DNA of 58,374 bases from Nitrososphaerota archaeon (GCA_028867675.1 JAGWGA010000006.1:1-58374); one strand, 5' to 3'; positions 8,576-17,685 are shown, counted from the first letter of the stretch. Numbers and translations are program-made. Notes: generated by a model from the sequence alone, not told the origin.

Positions 8576-10858
8576 ATGGAAATAGAAACAACTCCTGAAC
8601 TAGTTTCAAAGGTTTACAATAAGATAGAAGAAAATATTGCAAAATATCGTAAAATTATCAACAGACCGCTAACATTAACTGAAAAGATCTTAATTGGGCA
8701 TCTTGATGATATTGAATCTGCAAAAGACTTGGTACCTGGCAAGAGCTATTCGTTTCTTCGACCTGATAGAGTTGCACTACAAGATGTAACTGGACAAATG
8801 GTTATTTTGCAATTCATGCAGTCTGGTCTTAAACGAAGTACGCTTCCTACAACTGTACATTGTGATCATCTAATACGTGCCAAGGTTAGTGGCGATGTCG
8901 ACATCAAAGTTGCACTAGATGAGAACAGCGAGGTCTACAAGTTTCTTGAATCCTCTTCTAGAAAATATGGAATAGGGTTTTGGAAACCGGGTGCAGGAAT
9001 TATTCATCAAGTTGTGCTAGAAAATTATGCATTTCCAGGCGGGCTAATGATTGGAACTGACTCTCATACTCCAAATGCCGGAGGTCTTGGAATGCTTGCT
9101 GTTGGAGTAGGGGGCCTTGATGCGACTGAAGTAATGGCAGGATTTCCATGGGAACTTTTGTATCCAAAAAGAATTGGAATACATCTCAAGGGAGAACTAA
9201 ACGGATGGGTTGCACCAAAAGATGTCATATTGTATGTGGCATGGAAGCTTACAGTATCTGGTGGAACAAATGCCATCGTAGAATACTTTGGACCGGGTAC
9301 AAAATCAATTAGCTGTACTGGAAAAGCAACCATAACAAACATGGGAGCAGAGATTGGCGCAACATGTTCAGTATTTCCATATGATGATAAAATGGAAACT
9401 TATCTGAAATCAACTAACCGTGGACAAATAGCAAAGATTGCAAACATGCACAAAGACATTCTTGTTGCAGATCCTGAAATTGAACAAAATCCAGAAAAAT
9501 ATTTTGATAAAGTAATAGAAATTGATCTATTTACACTAGAACCATATCTTGCAGGACCACACACTCCGGATCTTGCAAGACCGATTTCACAACTTGCTGA
9601 AGATGTACAGAAAAATAATTACCTTGATACTATTTCTGTAGCCCTTATTGGAAGTTGTACAAATTCTTCATATGAAGATATGTCAAGAGCTGCATCTGTT
9701 GCAGAACAAGCAAAATCCCATGGGATTCATGTAAAAATTCCTCTTCTTGTAACTCCTGGCTCTGAACTAATCAGAGAAACAATAGAAAGAGATGGACAGA
9801 TGCATACACTAAATGAAATTGGTGCAACTGTACTTGCTAATGCTTGTGGACCATGTATTGGACAATGGAATCGACCCGAAATGAAACCAGGCGAGCCAAA
9901 TACTATAATCACTTCATTTAATCGAAACTTTCCTGGACGAAATGACGGAAGACGTGAAACCATGGCCTTTATGGGCAGTCCAGAATTGGTAGTAGCCCTT
10001 GCACTTGGTGGAAGATTATCATTTAATCCACTAAAGGATTCTCTCATGGGATCTGACGGTACAGAATTCAAACTAGAACCTCCAAAAAAGGCGCCAGAAG
10101 TTCCATCAAAAGGATTTTCAAATATCAAAGATGTCTATGTTGCACCTGCTACAAATCCTGATGAAATCGCTGTAGCAATCAACCCTTCCAGTGGAAGATT
10201 GCAAAAACTAGAGCCATTTTTGAAATGGGATGGAAAAGACTTTGTTGAACTACCTATATTGCTAAAAGCTAAAGGCAAGTGTACCACAGATCACATCTCA
10301 CCAGCAGGTGCGTGGCTGTCATTGCGTGGTCATATTGATAAAATAAGTGACAATGTCTTTCTTGGCGCAGTAAACGCATTTACAAATGATGTCGGCAAAG
10401 GAAAGAACCAATTAAATGGAAATACAGAATCGTTTCCAGTAATAGCAAGACAATACAAAGACAAAGGACTCAAGTGGATTGTAATTGGCGATAATAATTA
10501 TGGAGAAGGAAGCAGTAGAGAACATGCAGCCATGTCTCCAAGATATCTTGGATGCGGCGCTGTAATTGCAAGAAGCTTTGCAAGGATTCATGAAACTAAT
10601 CTGAAGAAACAAGGAGTACTTGCATTGACATTTGTAAATCCTGCAGATTATGATAAAATACAAGAAAGTGATAAGATTAGCCTGTTGGATTTATCTCAGA
10701 TTGCACCAGGAAAAAATGTTAGATGTGTTTTATCCCACAAAGATGGAACTAAAGATGAAATTTTGCTAAAACATTCCTACAATGATTTTCAGATAAAATG
10801 GTTCAAGGCAGGTTCTGCATTGAATATTATGCGTGAAAGAGAATCTCAGGCCAATTAG
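8576..10858 (+). CDS. acnA: Aconitate hydratase
   Basis: Isomerises citrate to isocitrate in the TCA cycle. The protein has about 760 residues; 4Fe-4S cluster cysteines appear in SCTNSS and ANACGPCIGQW, and the swivel domain carries GDNNYGEGSSREHAA. ATG 8576 (MEIETTPELV) is preferred to a TTG at 8558. A TATA-like TTTATATTA lies about 36 nt upstream, leaving a leader of roughly 10 nt. It is single-standing, 51 nt after pdxT. Confidence 0.95.
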   Translation: MEIETTPELVSKVYNKIEENIAKYRKIINRPLTLTEKILIGHLDDIESAKDLVPGKSYSFLRPDRVALQDVTGQMVILQFMQSGLKRSTLPTTVHCDHLIRAKVSGDVDIKVALDENSEVYKFLESSSRKYGIGFWKPGAGIIHQVVLENYAFPGGLMIGTDSHTPNAGGLGMLAVGVGGLDATEVMAGFPWELLYPKRIGIHLKGELNGWVAPKDVILYVAWKLTVSGGTNAIVEYFGPGTKSISCTGKATITNMGAEIGATCSVFPYDDKMETYLKSTNRGQIAKIANMHKDILVADPEIEQNPEKYFDKVIEIDLFTLEPYLAGPHTPDLARPISQLAEDVQKNNYLDTISVALIGSCTNSSYEDMSRAASVAEQAKSHGIHVKIPLLVTPGSELIRETIERDGQMHTLNEIGATVLANACGPCIGQWNRPEMKPGEPNTIITSFNRNFPGRNDGRRETMAFMGSPELVVALALGGRLSFNPLKDSLMGSDGTEFKLEPPKKAPEVPSKGFSNIKDVYVAPATNPDEIAVAINPSSGRLQKLEPFLKWDGKDFVELPILLKAKGKCTTDHISPAGAWLSLRGHIDKISDNVFLGAVNAFTNDVGKGKNQLNGNTESFPVIARQYKDKGLKWIVIGDNNYGEGSSREHAAMSPRYLGCGAVIARSFARIHETNLKKQGVLALTFVNPADYDKIQESDKISLLDLSQIAPGKNVRCVLSHKDGTKDEILLKHSYNDFQIKWFKAGSALNIMRERESQAN

Positions 10859-10903
10859 AAAAGCAAGAACTAATAGTTTGGAATCCGTTTATTTCTATCA
10901 CCC

Positions 10904-11137
10904 TTGAGCCATACATTTGATCCAAACGAGCTTTACAATAGAGTAGTTCATTATTACATTGACAAAAAAGGATATTCAAAAGAGCAGGCAAATGAGATAG
11001 CCCGCAAAGTAGTTGAGAGGGAGAAAAATAGGTACACCTGCAAGAATGTTAGCTGTGGTCATTTAATGGATGATCATATTAGACACCATGAGACATGCCT
11101 TGTATTAGATTGTGAATGCAGACAATTTGTCAGTTAG
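10904..11137 (+). CDS. Small Cys/His-rich hypothetical protein
   Basis: A 77-residue protein. The N-terminal half is helical (YIDKKGYSKEQANEIARKVV), and the C-terminal half is rich in possible metal ligands (YTCKNVSCGHLMDDHIRHHE followed by CLVLDCEC). It probably binds zinc; no family is recognised. TTG 10904 is taken as the start because a TATA-like GTTTATTTC (about 10887) lies nearby and there is no ATG in frame. It overlaps the convergent MDR gene by 8 nt. Confidence 0.65.
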   Translation: MSHTFDPNELYNRVVHYYIDKKGYSKEQANEIARKVVEREKNRYTCKNVSCGHLMDDHIRHHETCLVLDCECRQFVS

Positions 11138-12128
11138 ATACGCGTAACAATATCTTTCCAAACTGGTTACTCTTTTCCATCTTTTGGTGTGCTAGTTTTG
11201 CGTCTTTAAGATCAAATATGCTATCAATTGCAGGTTTTATCTTTTTTAATTTCATAAATTTATGTAATGATATCAATTGGGATTTTGAGCCAAGATATGC
11301 TCCAATTATTTGAGATTCTTTACTGTAAAATGTTCTGATATTTACTGTACCTTCAGAGCCGCTTGTGGTACCACATGAAACCATTATCCCTCTTATCTTG
11401 AGTACTTCAAGACTTGAAGGCCATGTCTTTGCACCAACATGATCTATTACTGCATCAACTCCAACTTGGTTTGTAATCTTTAGGACCTCGGATGTTACAT
11501 CTTGTGTGCTGCGGTCAATGACATAGTCTGCTCCAAGTTTTTCTGCAAACTTTACTTTGTTTTTGTCTGATGCAATTGTTATTACCTTGAGGCCTTTGGC
11601 TTTTGCCAATAAAATAGCTGCAGAACCAATTCCACTGTTTGCACCCCATATCAGAATCATGTCTCCTTTTTTACATCTTGATCTCTCCAACATATTCCAA
11701 GATGTAAGATATGATACATTAATTGATGCAGCTTCAGAGTCTGTAAAATAATCTGGTTTTTTTATTATGTTATTTTTTGGGACTGAAATTAACTCTGCAT
11801 ACCCGCCTTTGTATTTTCCAAATCCTCCAATAATTCCAAACGATGTTCTTGGAACTTTACTGTCAAAAGCTGGATAAACTGTTACCTTTTCTCCTTTTTT
11901 GAAATTTCCAAATCCTTCAAGTAATGTACCACTAATATCGCAACCCAAAATGTGGGGAAATTGAACTTTTTTTCCAACAATTCCGTTTCTTACCCAGATA
12001 TCTAGATGGTTTACTGCACAATATTTTACTTTAACCAAGACGTCGCCTTTCTCTGCAACAGGATCTGGAATATGTTCATATGACAAGACCTCTGGTCCTC
12101 CATGTTTTCGAATAACTATTGCCTTCAA
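11130..12128 (-). CDS. Zinc-type alcohol dehydrogenase-like / quinone oxidoreductase (MDR family)
   Basis: NAD(P)-dependent medium-chain dehydrogenase/reductase of 332 residues. The GroES-like N-terminal domain contains VKYCAVNHLDIWVRNG and GCDISG; the Rossmann domain has GANSGIGSAAILLAKAKG and the helix after it. The structural-zinc Cys cluster of classic ADHs is not evident, so it is closer to the QOR/zinc-less side of the family. The substrate cannot be told. It is convergent with the small Cys/His-rich gene. Confidence 0.88.
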   Translation of the reverse strand: MKAIVIRKHGGPEVLSYEHIPDPVAEKGDVLVKVKYCAVNHLDIWVRNGIVGKKVQFPHILGCDISGTLLEGFGNFKKGEKVTVYPAFDSKVPRTSFGIIGGFGKYKGGYAELISVPKNNIIKKPDYFTDSEAASINVSYLTSWNMLERSRCKKGDMILIWGANSGIGSAAILLAKAKGLKVITIASDKNKVKFAEKLGADYVIDRSTQDVTSEVLKITNQVGVDAVIDHVGAKTWPSSLEVLKIRGIMVSCGTTSGSEGTVNIRTFYSKESQIIGAYLGSKSQLISLHKFMKLKKIKPAIDSIFDLKDAKLAHQKMEKSNQFGKILLRVSN

Positions 12129-12301
12129 CTAGTATTCTCAGATGAAATTATTATTTAAACAACCTTTGATTATACAATAACTCTAGTTTTTCTGCATTTT
12201 CCACAACTGATCTCATATACAATAAAGAGATCCGCATCCGCTAGTACGGTACAATTATCTGAACCTAAATTCTTATTTATAATAGACCATATTGTATCGC
12301 A

Positions 12302-13138
12302 ATGGATGCGATAGCATCTTTGAAGACTCTGGGATACTATCCCATTACAACAAAAGGTGACAAGGTTATTCTTGATGCTACTTTGAAGACTCTGAAGATA
12401 TTTGGCCAATCATCATATGCTGAATTGTTAGAAAAACTTCGTGCAAATTCTGGAATGTCTGAAATTGAACTGATAAAAAATTTTCATTTATTTGAAGAGG
12501 CATTAAAAAAATCAACAGGACAAGTTTCTGCAAAAGTTATGTTGGATATGATAAAAGAAGATCTGATAAGACATACCAATCTCAGTACTGTTAATTATAA
12601 AATTGACGAAATTATCGAAAAAGTAGAAGAATCTGGAGTCTATGATTTTATCCGCACTGTATCTTCTTTTGAACACATTTTAGTTCTTTACAAAAACCAG
12701 GATGTAATTGATCGTGTACTTGGAGATTTTTTTGGTAAGATTGCTCTTGCTCCCCGTGGACTAGTTTCTAAAATGCCTACTGCGATCAAAGATATTCGAA
12801 ACATAACTTATGCTAAGCTATCAGAAAAGGGCAAAGAGCATGTCATGAAAAAACTGGGTGAATGGATTGAAGATATTCTTTTAGCAAATGTGTCACAAGT
12901 TCCTGCAAAGGTTGCAGATGAGGACTGTACATGGTACATTCGTAATGGTTTTGGTGACGCGCACCTAAAACTTGAATCTTCACTTGGACTAGTGCCTAAT
13001 AGAAAAGTGACTCTTCTTTGCGCATATGATATGTCGCAAATTCCACCTGAACAGCTAGAATCTATAATTAAAACTCACGGATATGTGCTTGTGGAAAATT
13101 CTACCATGGCCCTATATGAAAATCCTAACAAAAAATAA
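12302..13138 (+). CDS. MEDS-like sensor/regulator protein
   Basis: A 278-residue protein. Residues from about 120 onward resemble a divergent MEDS (DcmR-type sensory) domain: a start like FEHILVLYKNQDVIDRVL, then a C-terminal RKVTLLCAYDMSQIPPEQLE segment with the expected TLLCAYD core. The N-terminal 110 residues are helical and not recognised. No kinase or helix-turn-helix motif is seen, so it may relay a signal by protein contact. TATA-like TATTTATAATA (about 12273-12283) lies about 25 nt before ATG 12302, as for a leaderless mRNA. Confidence 0.6.
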   Translation: MDAIASLKTLGYYPITTKGDKVILDATLKTLKIFGQSSYAELLEKLRANSGMSEIELIKNFHLFEEALKKSTGQVSAKVMLDMIKEDLIRHTNLSTVNYKIDEIIEKVEESGVYDFIRTVSSFEHILVLYKNQDVIDRVLGDFFGKIALAPRGLVSKMPTAIKDIRNITYAKLSEKGKEHVMKKLGEWIEDILLANVSQVPAKVADEDCTWYIRNGFGDAHLKLESSLGLVPNRKVTLLCAYDMSQIPPEQLESIIKTHGYVLVENSTMALYENPNKK

Positions 13139-13193
13139 TCTAAAAAATATTGTATTATACTCCATACAATTCTAAATCGTTAAAAAATTATGA

Positions 13194-13634
13194 TTAGTTT
13201 CGTGTTGGAGTACACGCAGAGATCCACTGTTGCATTGCGGTCTGGGTAAGATCAGTAAATGACTTCGCAGTTTCATTAAAAGTCTTGATACTTTGATGTG
13301 TTGCATCAATTGCACTTTGAACTGCCTTGTTTTGTACCTCTTGTACTTTTATCATCTCTTCAGATGCATCATTTACCATCTTTGCAATAGGTTGTGAGAC
13401 ATTTGTGTTTGTACCAGATTTGTTTGCAAATTCACGCTGAATGGAAATAGCTGATTCTGCAATGTTTTTCCACGCAGTTGTGTATGAACGCTGAAGGTTT
13501 GTTACTGATTGTTGGTACTGTGTTATTGATTTTTCTACCTCGTCGAAAAATCTCTGCATATTTTGTCTGTATATTGCATAGATGTCTTTTGTTTCAGTTT
13601 GTAACTCTTTTGGTTCTTGGACTGTTTTACTCAT
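13194..13634 (-). CDS. Phasin-like helical protein
   Basis: A 146-residue, almost entirely amphipathic-helical protein rich in Gln, Ser, Thr and Ala (IYRQNMQRFFDEVEKSITQY early; IDATHQSIKTFNETAKSFTD late). This composition and length resemble phasins, which coat polyhydroxyalkanoate granules; group I archaea can carry PHA synthase genes, but none lies in this window. The assignment is inference from composition. It is divergent from the phosphoesterase gene and shares an upstream element with it (see 13675-13807). Confidence 0.6.
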   Translation of the reverse strand: MSKTVQEPKELQTETKDIYAIYRQNMQRFFDEVEKSITQYQQSVTNLQRSYTTAWKNIAESAISIQREFANKSGTNTNVSQPIAKMVNDASEEMIKVQEVQNKAVQSAIDATHQSIKTFNETAKSFTDLTQTAMQQWISACTPTRN

Positions 13635-13674
13635 ATTTTTTACTGTCGATCAATAATCATTAATGTTGTCAATA

Positions 13675-13807
13675 TAGATTATGTAACGACTAATTTGATA
13701 TGAAAAATAAATAAAATTTTTCATTATGTTCAGTTGTGGTATTATGATATTGTAATCATAAGAAATTATTTGCGATCATCATTTTACAATGTTGATAACA
13801 TAATCTA
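13675..13807. promoter_or_regulatory. Shared upstream element in divergent promoter region
   Basis: TAGATTATGT at 13675-13684 and its exact reverse complement ACATAATCTA at 13798-13807 lie at nearly equal distances (about 41-44 nt) from the start codons of the two divergent genes at 13634 (minus) and 13851 (plus). Each copy therefore has the same orientation relative to its own gene and sits upstream of the expected TATA position. Between them is a second inverted repeat, TTATGAT (13742-13748) with ATCATAA (13755-13761). These look like activator or repressor sites, but no regulator can be named. Confidence 0.4.
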
Positions 13808-13850
13808 ATTGCAAAATCAATTTATCGTAAAAATCTTAATTTGTCACTCA

Positions 13851-15395
13851 ATGACTAAAATTCTAACAACAACACTCGTTGGACTTCTAATAACATCACT
13901 CTTTGTAAGTAGCTCGGGCTGGGCTATGGCAGACAATGGTGATAAGTCTCCAATAAAACACGTGGTTGTGATATTCCAAGAAAATATTTCATACGACCAC
14001 TATTTTGGAACCTATCCAAATGCATTGAACCCACCAGGTGAGCCTGTATTTACACCACTTCCACACACTCCAGATAGCAATGGTCTAACTCCTGCACTTC
14101 TGACACACAATCCAAATTTGTATAATCCATTTAGATTGGATAGAACACATTTGATACTGTGTGGTACGAGTAACGAATACCATGGAGAACAGATAGCATA
14201 CGATGGAGGCCTTGTGGACAAGTTTGTACAAAAACAAGGTGGAGCCGAGGTAGACGGCGGAGTTAGCAATTGTAGCTCTACGGCAAATGGTAATGAATCC
14301 ATGAGCTATTATGATGGAAATTCCGTCACAGGACTTTGGAACTATGCACAGCACTTTGCCATGAGCGATAGTAACTTTGCAACAGAGTTTGGTTCAACCC
14401 TCTTGGGACACATCAACCTCATCTCTGGAGATACTAGCGGAGTAACAGATGGTACAGTAGTAGGCGGTCAGGTAATTGCAAACCAGGAATCAATGTTTGA
14501 TGACTGTGCAAAGACTCCAGCCGTACCCATATTTCTCACTGGAAAGAATCTAGGAGATCTGCTCAATGAAAAAGGTATAACATGGGGCTGGTTCGCAGGT
14601 GGTTTCAAACCCACAACTAAATGGGATGGAATTGCCGGCCATAAGGCAGTCTGTAATGCAACAGGAAAAAGAACTCAAAGTGATAATGGTACAACAAAGA
14701 TCTATGGTTCACACTATGATCCATTCATGTACTACAATTCTACTGCAAATACGCATCACCTCAGACCCATCTCCAATGCTACAATAGGATACACAGATCA
14801 GGCAAATCACCAGTACGACCTAACTGACTTTTGGAATGCATTATCTGTTGGCAATATGCCAGCTGTAAGCTTCTTAAAGGCACCAAAGACTCAGACTGGC
14901 CATGCAGGAGATTCTAGCGTACTTGATGAGCAACTGTTCATAGTGAATACAATAAACAAACTAGAACAGAGCCCACAATGGTCAAGCACTGCAGTCATTA
15001 TCACATATGATGACTCTGACGGATTGTATGATCATGCGATGCCAAAGATAGTGAATCACTCCAACGACCCGATAAATGACTTTGCTCCAACATGTGGTGG
15101 CAATAAAATTATGGGAGATGTACAAGATAGATGTGGCCACGGACCAAGATTGCCACTACTTGTGATATCACCATATGCAAAATCAAACTTTATCTCACAT
15201 GAAGTAACAGATCAGACATCAGTGCTAAAGTTCATCTTAAACAACTGGCACTTGGACTTTGATGATCCTATTTCATTTGTGAATCAAGCAAACTCACTTG
15301 ATAACATGTTTGACTTTGACAACCACGGAAGTACATCAATCGTACTGTTGGACAACAAGACTGGAGAAGTTTCATCAGTCATCCCGACTCACTAA
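13851..15395 (+). CDS. Secreted phosphoesterase (phospholipase C / acid phosphatase family)
   Basis: An exported 514-residue phosphoesterase of the type that includes bacterial phospholipase C and AcpA. A signal peptide is clear (TKILTTTLVGLLITSLFVSS, likely cleaved near AMA-DNG). Then HVVVIFQENISYDHYFGTYP gives the metal-binding and nucleophile-type EN segment, FATEFGSTLLGHINLISGD and VIITYDDSDGLYDH follow, and a late DFDNHG. ATG 13851 gives a clean signal peptide; a TATA-like AATTTATCG lies about 26 nt before it, and an upstream TTG at 13809 is unlikely. It probably scavenges phosphate outside the cell, the substrate being unknown. Confidence 0.88.
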   Translation: MTKILTTTLVGLLITSLFVSSSGWAMADNGDKSPIKHVVVIFQENISYDHYFGTYPNALNPPGEPVFTPLPHTPDSNGLTPALLTHNPNLYNPFRLDRTHLILCGTSNEYHGEQIAYDGGLVDKFVQKQGGAEVDGGVSNCSSTANGNESMSYYDGNSVTGLWNYAQHFAMSDSNFATEFGSTLLGHINLISGDTSGVTDGTVVGGQVIANQESMFDDCAKTPAVPIFLTGKNLGDLLNEKGITWGWFAGGFKPTTKWDGIAGHKAVCNATGKRTQSDNGTTKIYGSHYDPFMYYNSTANTHHLRPISNATIGYTDQANHQYDLTDFWNALSVGNMPAVSFLKAPKTQTGHAGDSSVLDEQLFIVNTINKLEQSPQWSSTAVIITYDDSDGLYDHAMPKIVNHSNDPINDFAPTCGGNKIMGDVQDRCGHGPRLPLLVISPYAKSNFISHEVTDQTSVLKFILNNWHLDFDDPISFVNQANSLDNMFDFDNHGSTSIVLLDNKTGEVSSVIPTH

Positions 15396-15482
15396 TTTTC
15401 CCCTCTCTTTCATTTTTGTATTAAATCTAATTTTGAGGCTATTCTAGGAATAAAATTAGAGAAAAAACCCTTACGGGTCTAG

Positions 15483-15500
15483 ATTATCAGAGCTGATAAT
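15483..15500. promoter_or_regulatory. Palindromic operator-like site next to a TATA box
   Basis: ATTATCAG (15483-15490) and CTGATAAT (15493-15500) are exact reverse complements with a 2-nt spacer. The right arm runs into an AT-rich TATA-like stretch (15496-15505) that lies about 26 nt before ATG 15529 of a 34-residue open frame. A repressor bound here would cover the TATA box. Confidence 0.4.
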
Positions 15501-15528
15501 ATAAAATGGCATTGTATTATTGAATTTC

Positions 15529-15633
15529 ATGAAGAAAACAAAGCATTCTAAGGAATTTATTCAGAAACAATTTGACGAGTTAATGAAAAAACGTAAAAAA
15601 GAGAAAACTGGCGAAACAGAAGAGAAGGATTAA
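15529..15633 (+). CDS. Very small basic/charged protein (34 aa)
   Basis: Encodes 34 residues beginning MKKTKHSKEF, dominated by Lys and Glu and predicted helical. Support comes from a TATA-like box about 26 nt upstream flanked by a perfect palindrome, and a poly-T stretch just after the stop. No family recognised; short charged frames can occur by chance, so confidence is modest. Confidence 0.45.
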   Translation: MKKTKHSKEFIQKQFDELMKKRKKEKTGETEEKD

Positions 15634-15662
15634 TTTTTTTAATCAATCTCTCTGAATTCTTT

Positions 15663-16223
15663 TTATTGAAAATGAAATCTTGAACTCTTGGAAATTATAA
15701 CAACGCCAATTAATGATATTGCAATTACCATTCCTGCAAGGGAACTAAATTCTGGTATTGATGTTGCAAGTTTTGAATTTGCTGAAATATTATATTTGTC
15801 CATAAAACCCGATGTAACTTCAAGAACATATTTTGCTGGTAGCCCATATCTGTCATACACTGGACATGTTGAAAGATCAGATGAAGTACAAGGTGGAACA
15901 TTTTTCTCTACGTGTAATATGTTTCCATCACTGTCAAACCAAATTATATCCAGTAAAAATTTCATGTTGGGCATCCAAATTGGAATAACCTGTGGGGCTG
16001 GAACAACAAAAAGCATTCCTTGATTGTAAGATAGTTGTTGTTGGTCTTGCAACCCTTGTACCCTTGCTTCCTCTGTATCTGCAATCATTGCATTTAATGT
16101 TACATTATCTATACTGATGGTTTGATTTGGAAAAATGATCTTGGAAGATTCCGCCTTGACATCATTTTGTAATAATATTATTGATACTACAAGTACTAAT
16201 AGAATTGGAATAAAATACTTCAT
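15663..16223 (-). CDS. Exported DUF192 protein with PEFG-like C-terminal sorting tail
   Basis: A 186-residue protein. It begins with a signal peptide (YFIPILLVLVVSIILL). A DUF192 domain follows (EEARVQGLQDQQQLSYNQGM, MPNMKFLLDIIWFDSDG). The tail is IPEFSSLAGMVIAISL followed by more hydrophobic residues and a basic end (SKSSRFHFQ). A PEF motif, a membrane segment and basic residues are the layout of archaeosortase substrates; thaumarchaea have a PEFG-CTERM version. So it is probably processed and anchored on the cell surface. The role of DUF192 proteins is poorly known. Confidence 0.85.
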   Translation of the reverse strand: MKYFIPILLVLVVSIILLQNDVKAESSKIIFPNQTISIDNVTLNAMIADTEEARVQGLQDQQQLSYNQGMLFVVPAPQVIPIWMPNMKFLLDIIWFDSDGNILHVEKNVPPCTSSDLSTCPVYDRYGLPAKYVLEVTSGFMDKYNISANSKLATSIPEFSSLAGMVIAISLIGVVIISKSSRFHFQ

Positions 16224-16313
16224 AGATTGAACATCAGTTGACTTTTAGATAAAGTTCGCTATTGTATAACAATTTGCATCGTATCTAAATGATTTACAAT
16301 ATGTTATCCAAAA

Positions 16314-16712
16314 CTATATTGATTGTTCTTTTTTTATTATCTCTAAAATTTTAAACGGAATTTTATTTAGATCAACTCCCCTTTCCGTAGTTACAAAAAG
16401 CACATTTTCACCCATTGGATAACTGATGAGAATAATCTTACCTCTATGTGAGAGTGAGAACTCAACTGGACCAAATTCCTCATCAAATTCATGTCGCATT
16501 CGAACTCGAAGTGAGAGTTCCATGAATAACATCTCATCTTTTTTGGCATCTTCAAGTGCTTTGAGACCTTGTCGCATGCCTCCCGCAATCATCTTCCCAT
16601 TGCTATTGATTATTCTTACAGATCTTATCATGTTATCAATTTTGAAAACTTCGTCACACATCAAATCAAAATTATGAGGCTTGTCTTGCACTATATCGTA
16701 GTAATACTTCAT
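16314..16712 (-). CDS. Hypothetical protein, roadblock-like profile
   Basis: A 132-residue soluble protein. The run VRIINSNGKMIAGGMRQG, a helix with acidic residues, then LSHRGKIILISYPMGENVLF resembles the alternating strand-helix profile of small roadblock/PAS-like sensor domains found in group I archaea. No catalytic motif is visible. It stands alone between the DUF192 gene and an exported Ig-like gene, both on the same strand. The name is only descriptive. Confidence 0.6.
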   Translation of the reverse strand: MKYYYDIVQDKPHNFDLMCDEVFKIDNMIRSVRIINSNGKMIAGGMRQGLKALEDAKKDEMLFMELSLRVRMRHEFDEEFGPVEFSLSHRGKIILISYPMGENVLFVTTERGVDLNKIPFKILEIIKKEQSI

Positions 16713-16791
16713 ACAGATTAACTTTGTATCTTTAGATGTTGATGGAGCTTCATTTTGTATATGACAAAGTATTGATTTTCTATCTGTTTGA

Positions 16792-17511
16792 TTATTTTAC
16801 AACATGAAAGGTGCTGGTAGAAGATACTGTATACTTGTGGTAAACTATAACATTATAGATTCCAAGCTTTGAATTTTGTCCTAGATTATAGGGTGTTTGA
16901 AATGCACCAAGATATGATACGACTGGATATAGTCCATCTATCTTGCCGCTTGGTGACGTAATTTTTATAATTACGGGCTCACCTAAATGATAATTGTTTA
17001 CATTACCAGAAATTGAAATATCCACTCCATTACCTAGAGAATATTCTTTTTGATCAGTTGAAACATTTCCACCAGAAATTGAAGCTTTGTTGGATGAAAA
17101 AGAATTGTAAAAAGAGATTACTTGAGAAGCTCCACCCCTAAAACCTGGAAGAATAGCATCTGCATACCAAATAAATTGACCCTCATCTAGCGTGTTTGGA
17201 TTTTGTAATGTGAGATATGCTAAACCTGATGAATCAGACTTTGTTAAAAAGGCATTATGCATATCTGCATCATGTGAACCGCCTTGCATCCAGAATTGTA
17301 CTCTAGCTCCTTCTATGGGAAAACCCCCGCGAGTTACCTTTACCTCAAGTTTGGTAGGAAAGTGTGTCAATGTTACACCATCTTGAGGCGATATTACAGA
17401 AACCTTTAGAGTCACACTTGTTGGCTGACCTGCACTTTGAGCAAAAAATTGGAATGAAGATGTAGTAAGAATAATGGATGCAATAATTACTGTAATCAGA
17501 AACTTGTTCAT
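16792..17511 (-). CDS. Exported Ig-like/MG2-type protein
   Basis: A 239-residue exported protein. The signal peptide is NKFLITVIIASIILTTSSFQ, with likely cleavage near AQSAGQ. Two beta-sandwich modules follow: residues about 35-125 (FPTKLEVKVTRGGFPIEGA, LTKSDSSGLAYLTLQ), like bacterial Ig-like or alpha-2-macroglobulin MG2 domains, then LGEPVIIKITSPSGKIDG. ATG 17511 is chosen; an ATG at 17520 would add three residues. The large protein at the right end of the window uses the same kind of module. Likely a surface or adhesion protein. Confidence 0.72.
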   Translation of the reverse strand: MNKFLITVIIASIILTTSSFQFFAQSAGQPTSVTLKVSVISPQDGVTLTHFPTKLEVKVTRGGFPIEGARVQFWMQGGSHDADMHNAFLTKSDSSGLAYLTLQNPNTLDEGQFIWYADAILPGFRGGASQVISFYNSFSSNKASISGGNVSTDQKEYSLGNGVDISISGNVNNYHLGEPVIIKITSPSGKIDGLYPVVSYLGAFQTPYNLGQNSKLGIYNVIVYHKYTVSSTSTFHVVK

Positions 17512-17582
17512 ACAAATCATTCGTTATTCTGCTAGATAATGACTTGCAAAAAAAGTCCAACTAGACTATAATGATATGTACA

Positions 17583-17624
17583 AATCCCAAATTTTGGGAT
17601 TCAGTATATATTTCCAAATTGGAA
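17583..17624. promoter_or_regulatory. Two palindromes flanking a TATA-like stretch
   Basis: AATCCCAAA (17583-17591) and TTTGGGATT (17593-17601) form a perfect 19-nt palindrome around one T. TTCCAA (17612-17617) and TTGGAA (17619-17624) form a second around one A. Both share a CCAAA...TTGG core, and TATATAT (17605-17611) lies between them. They sit in the divergent spacer between two exported-protein genes (starts 17511 minus, 17686 plus). This layout suggests a dimeric repressor binding on both sides of a promoter. Confidence 0.5.
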
Positions 17625-17685
17625 CTGCAAATAGTAATTTTTTGCTTTATTGTTTAATGGTTACAAAATGCTATTATGATGCCTA

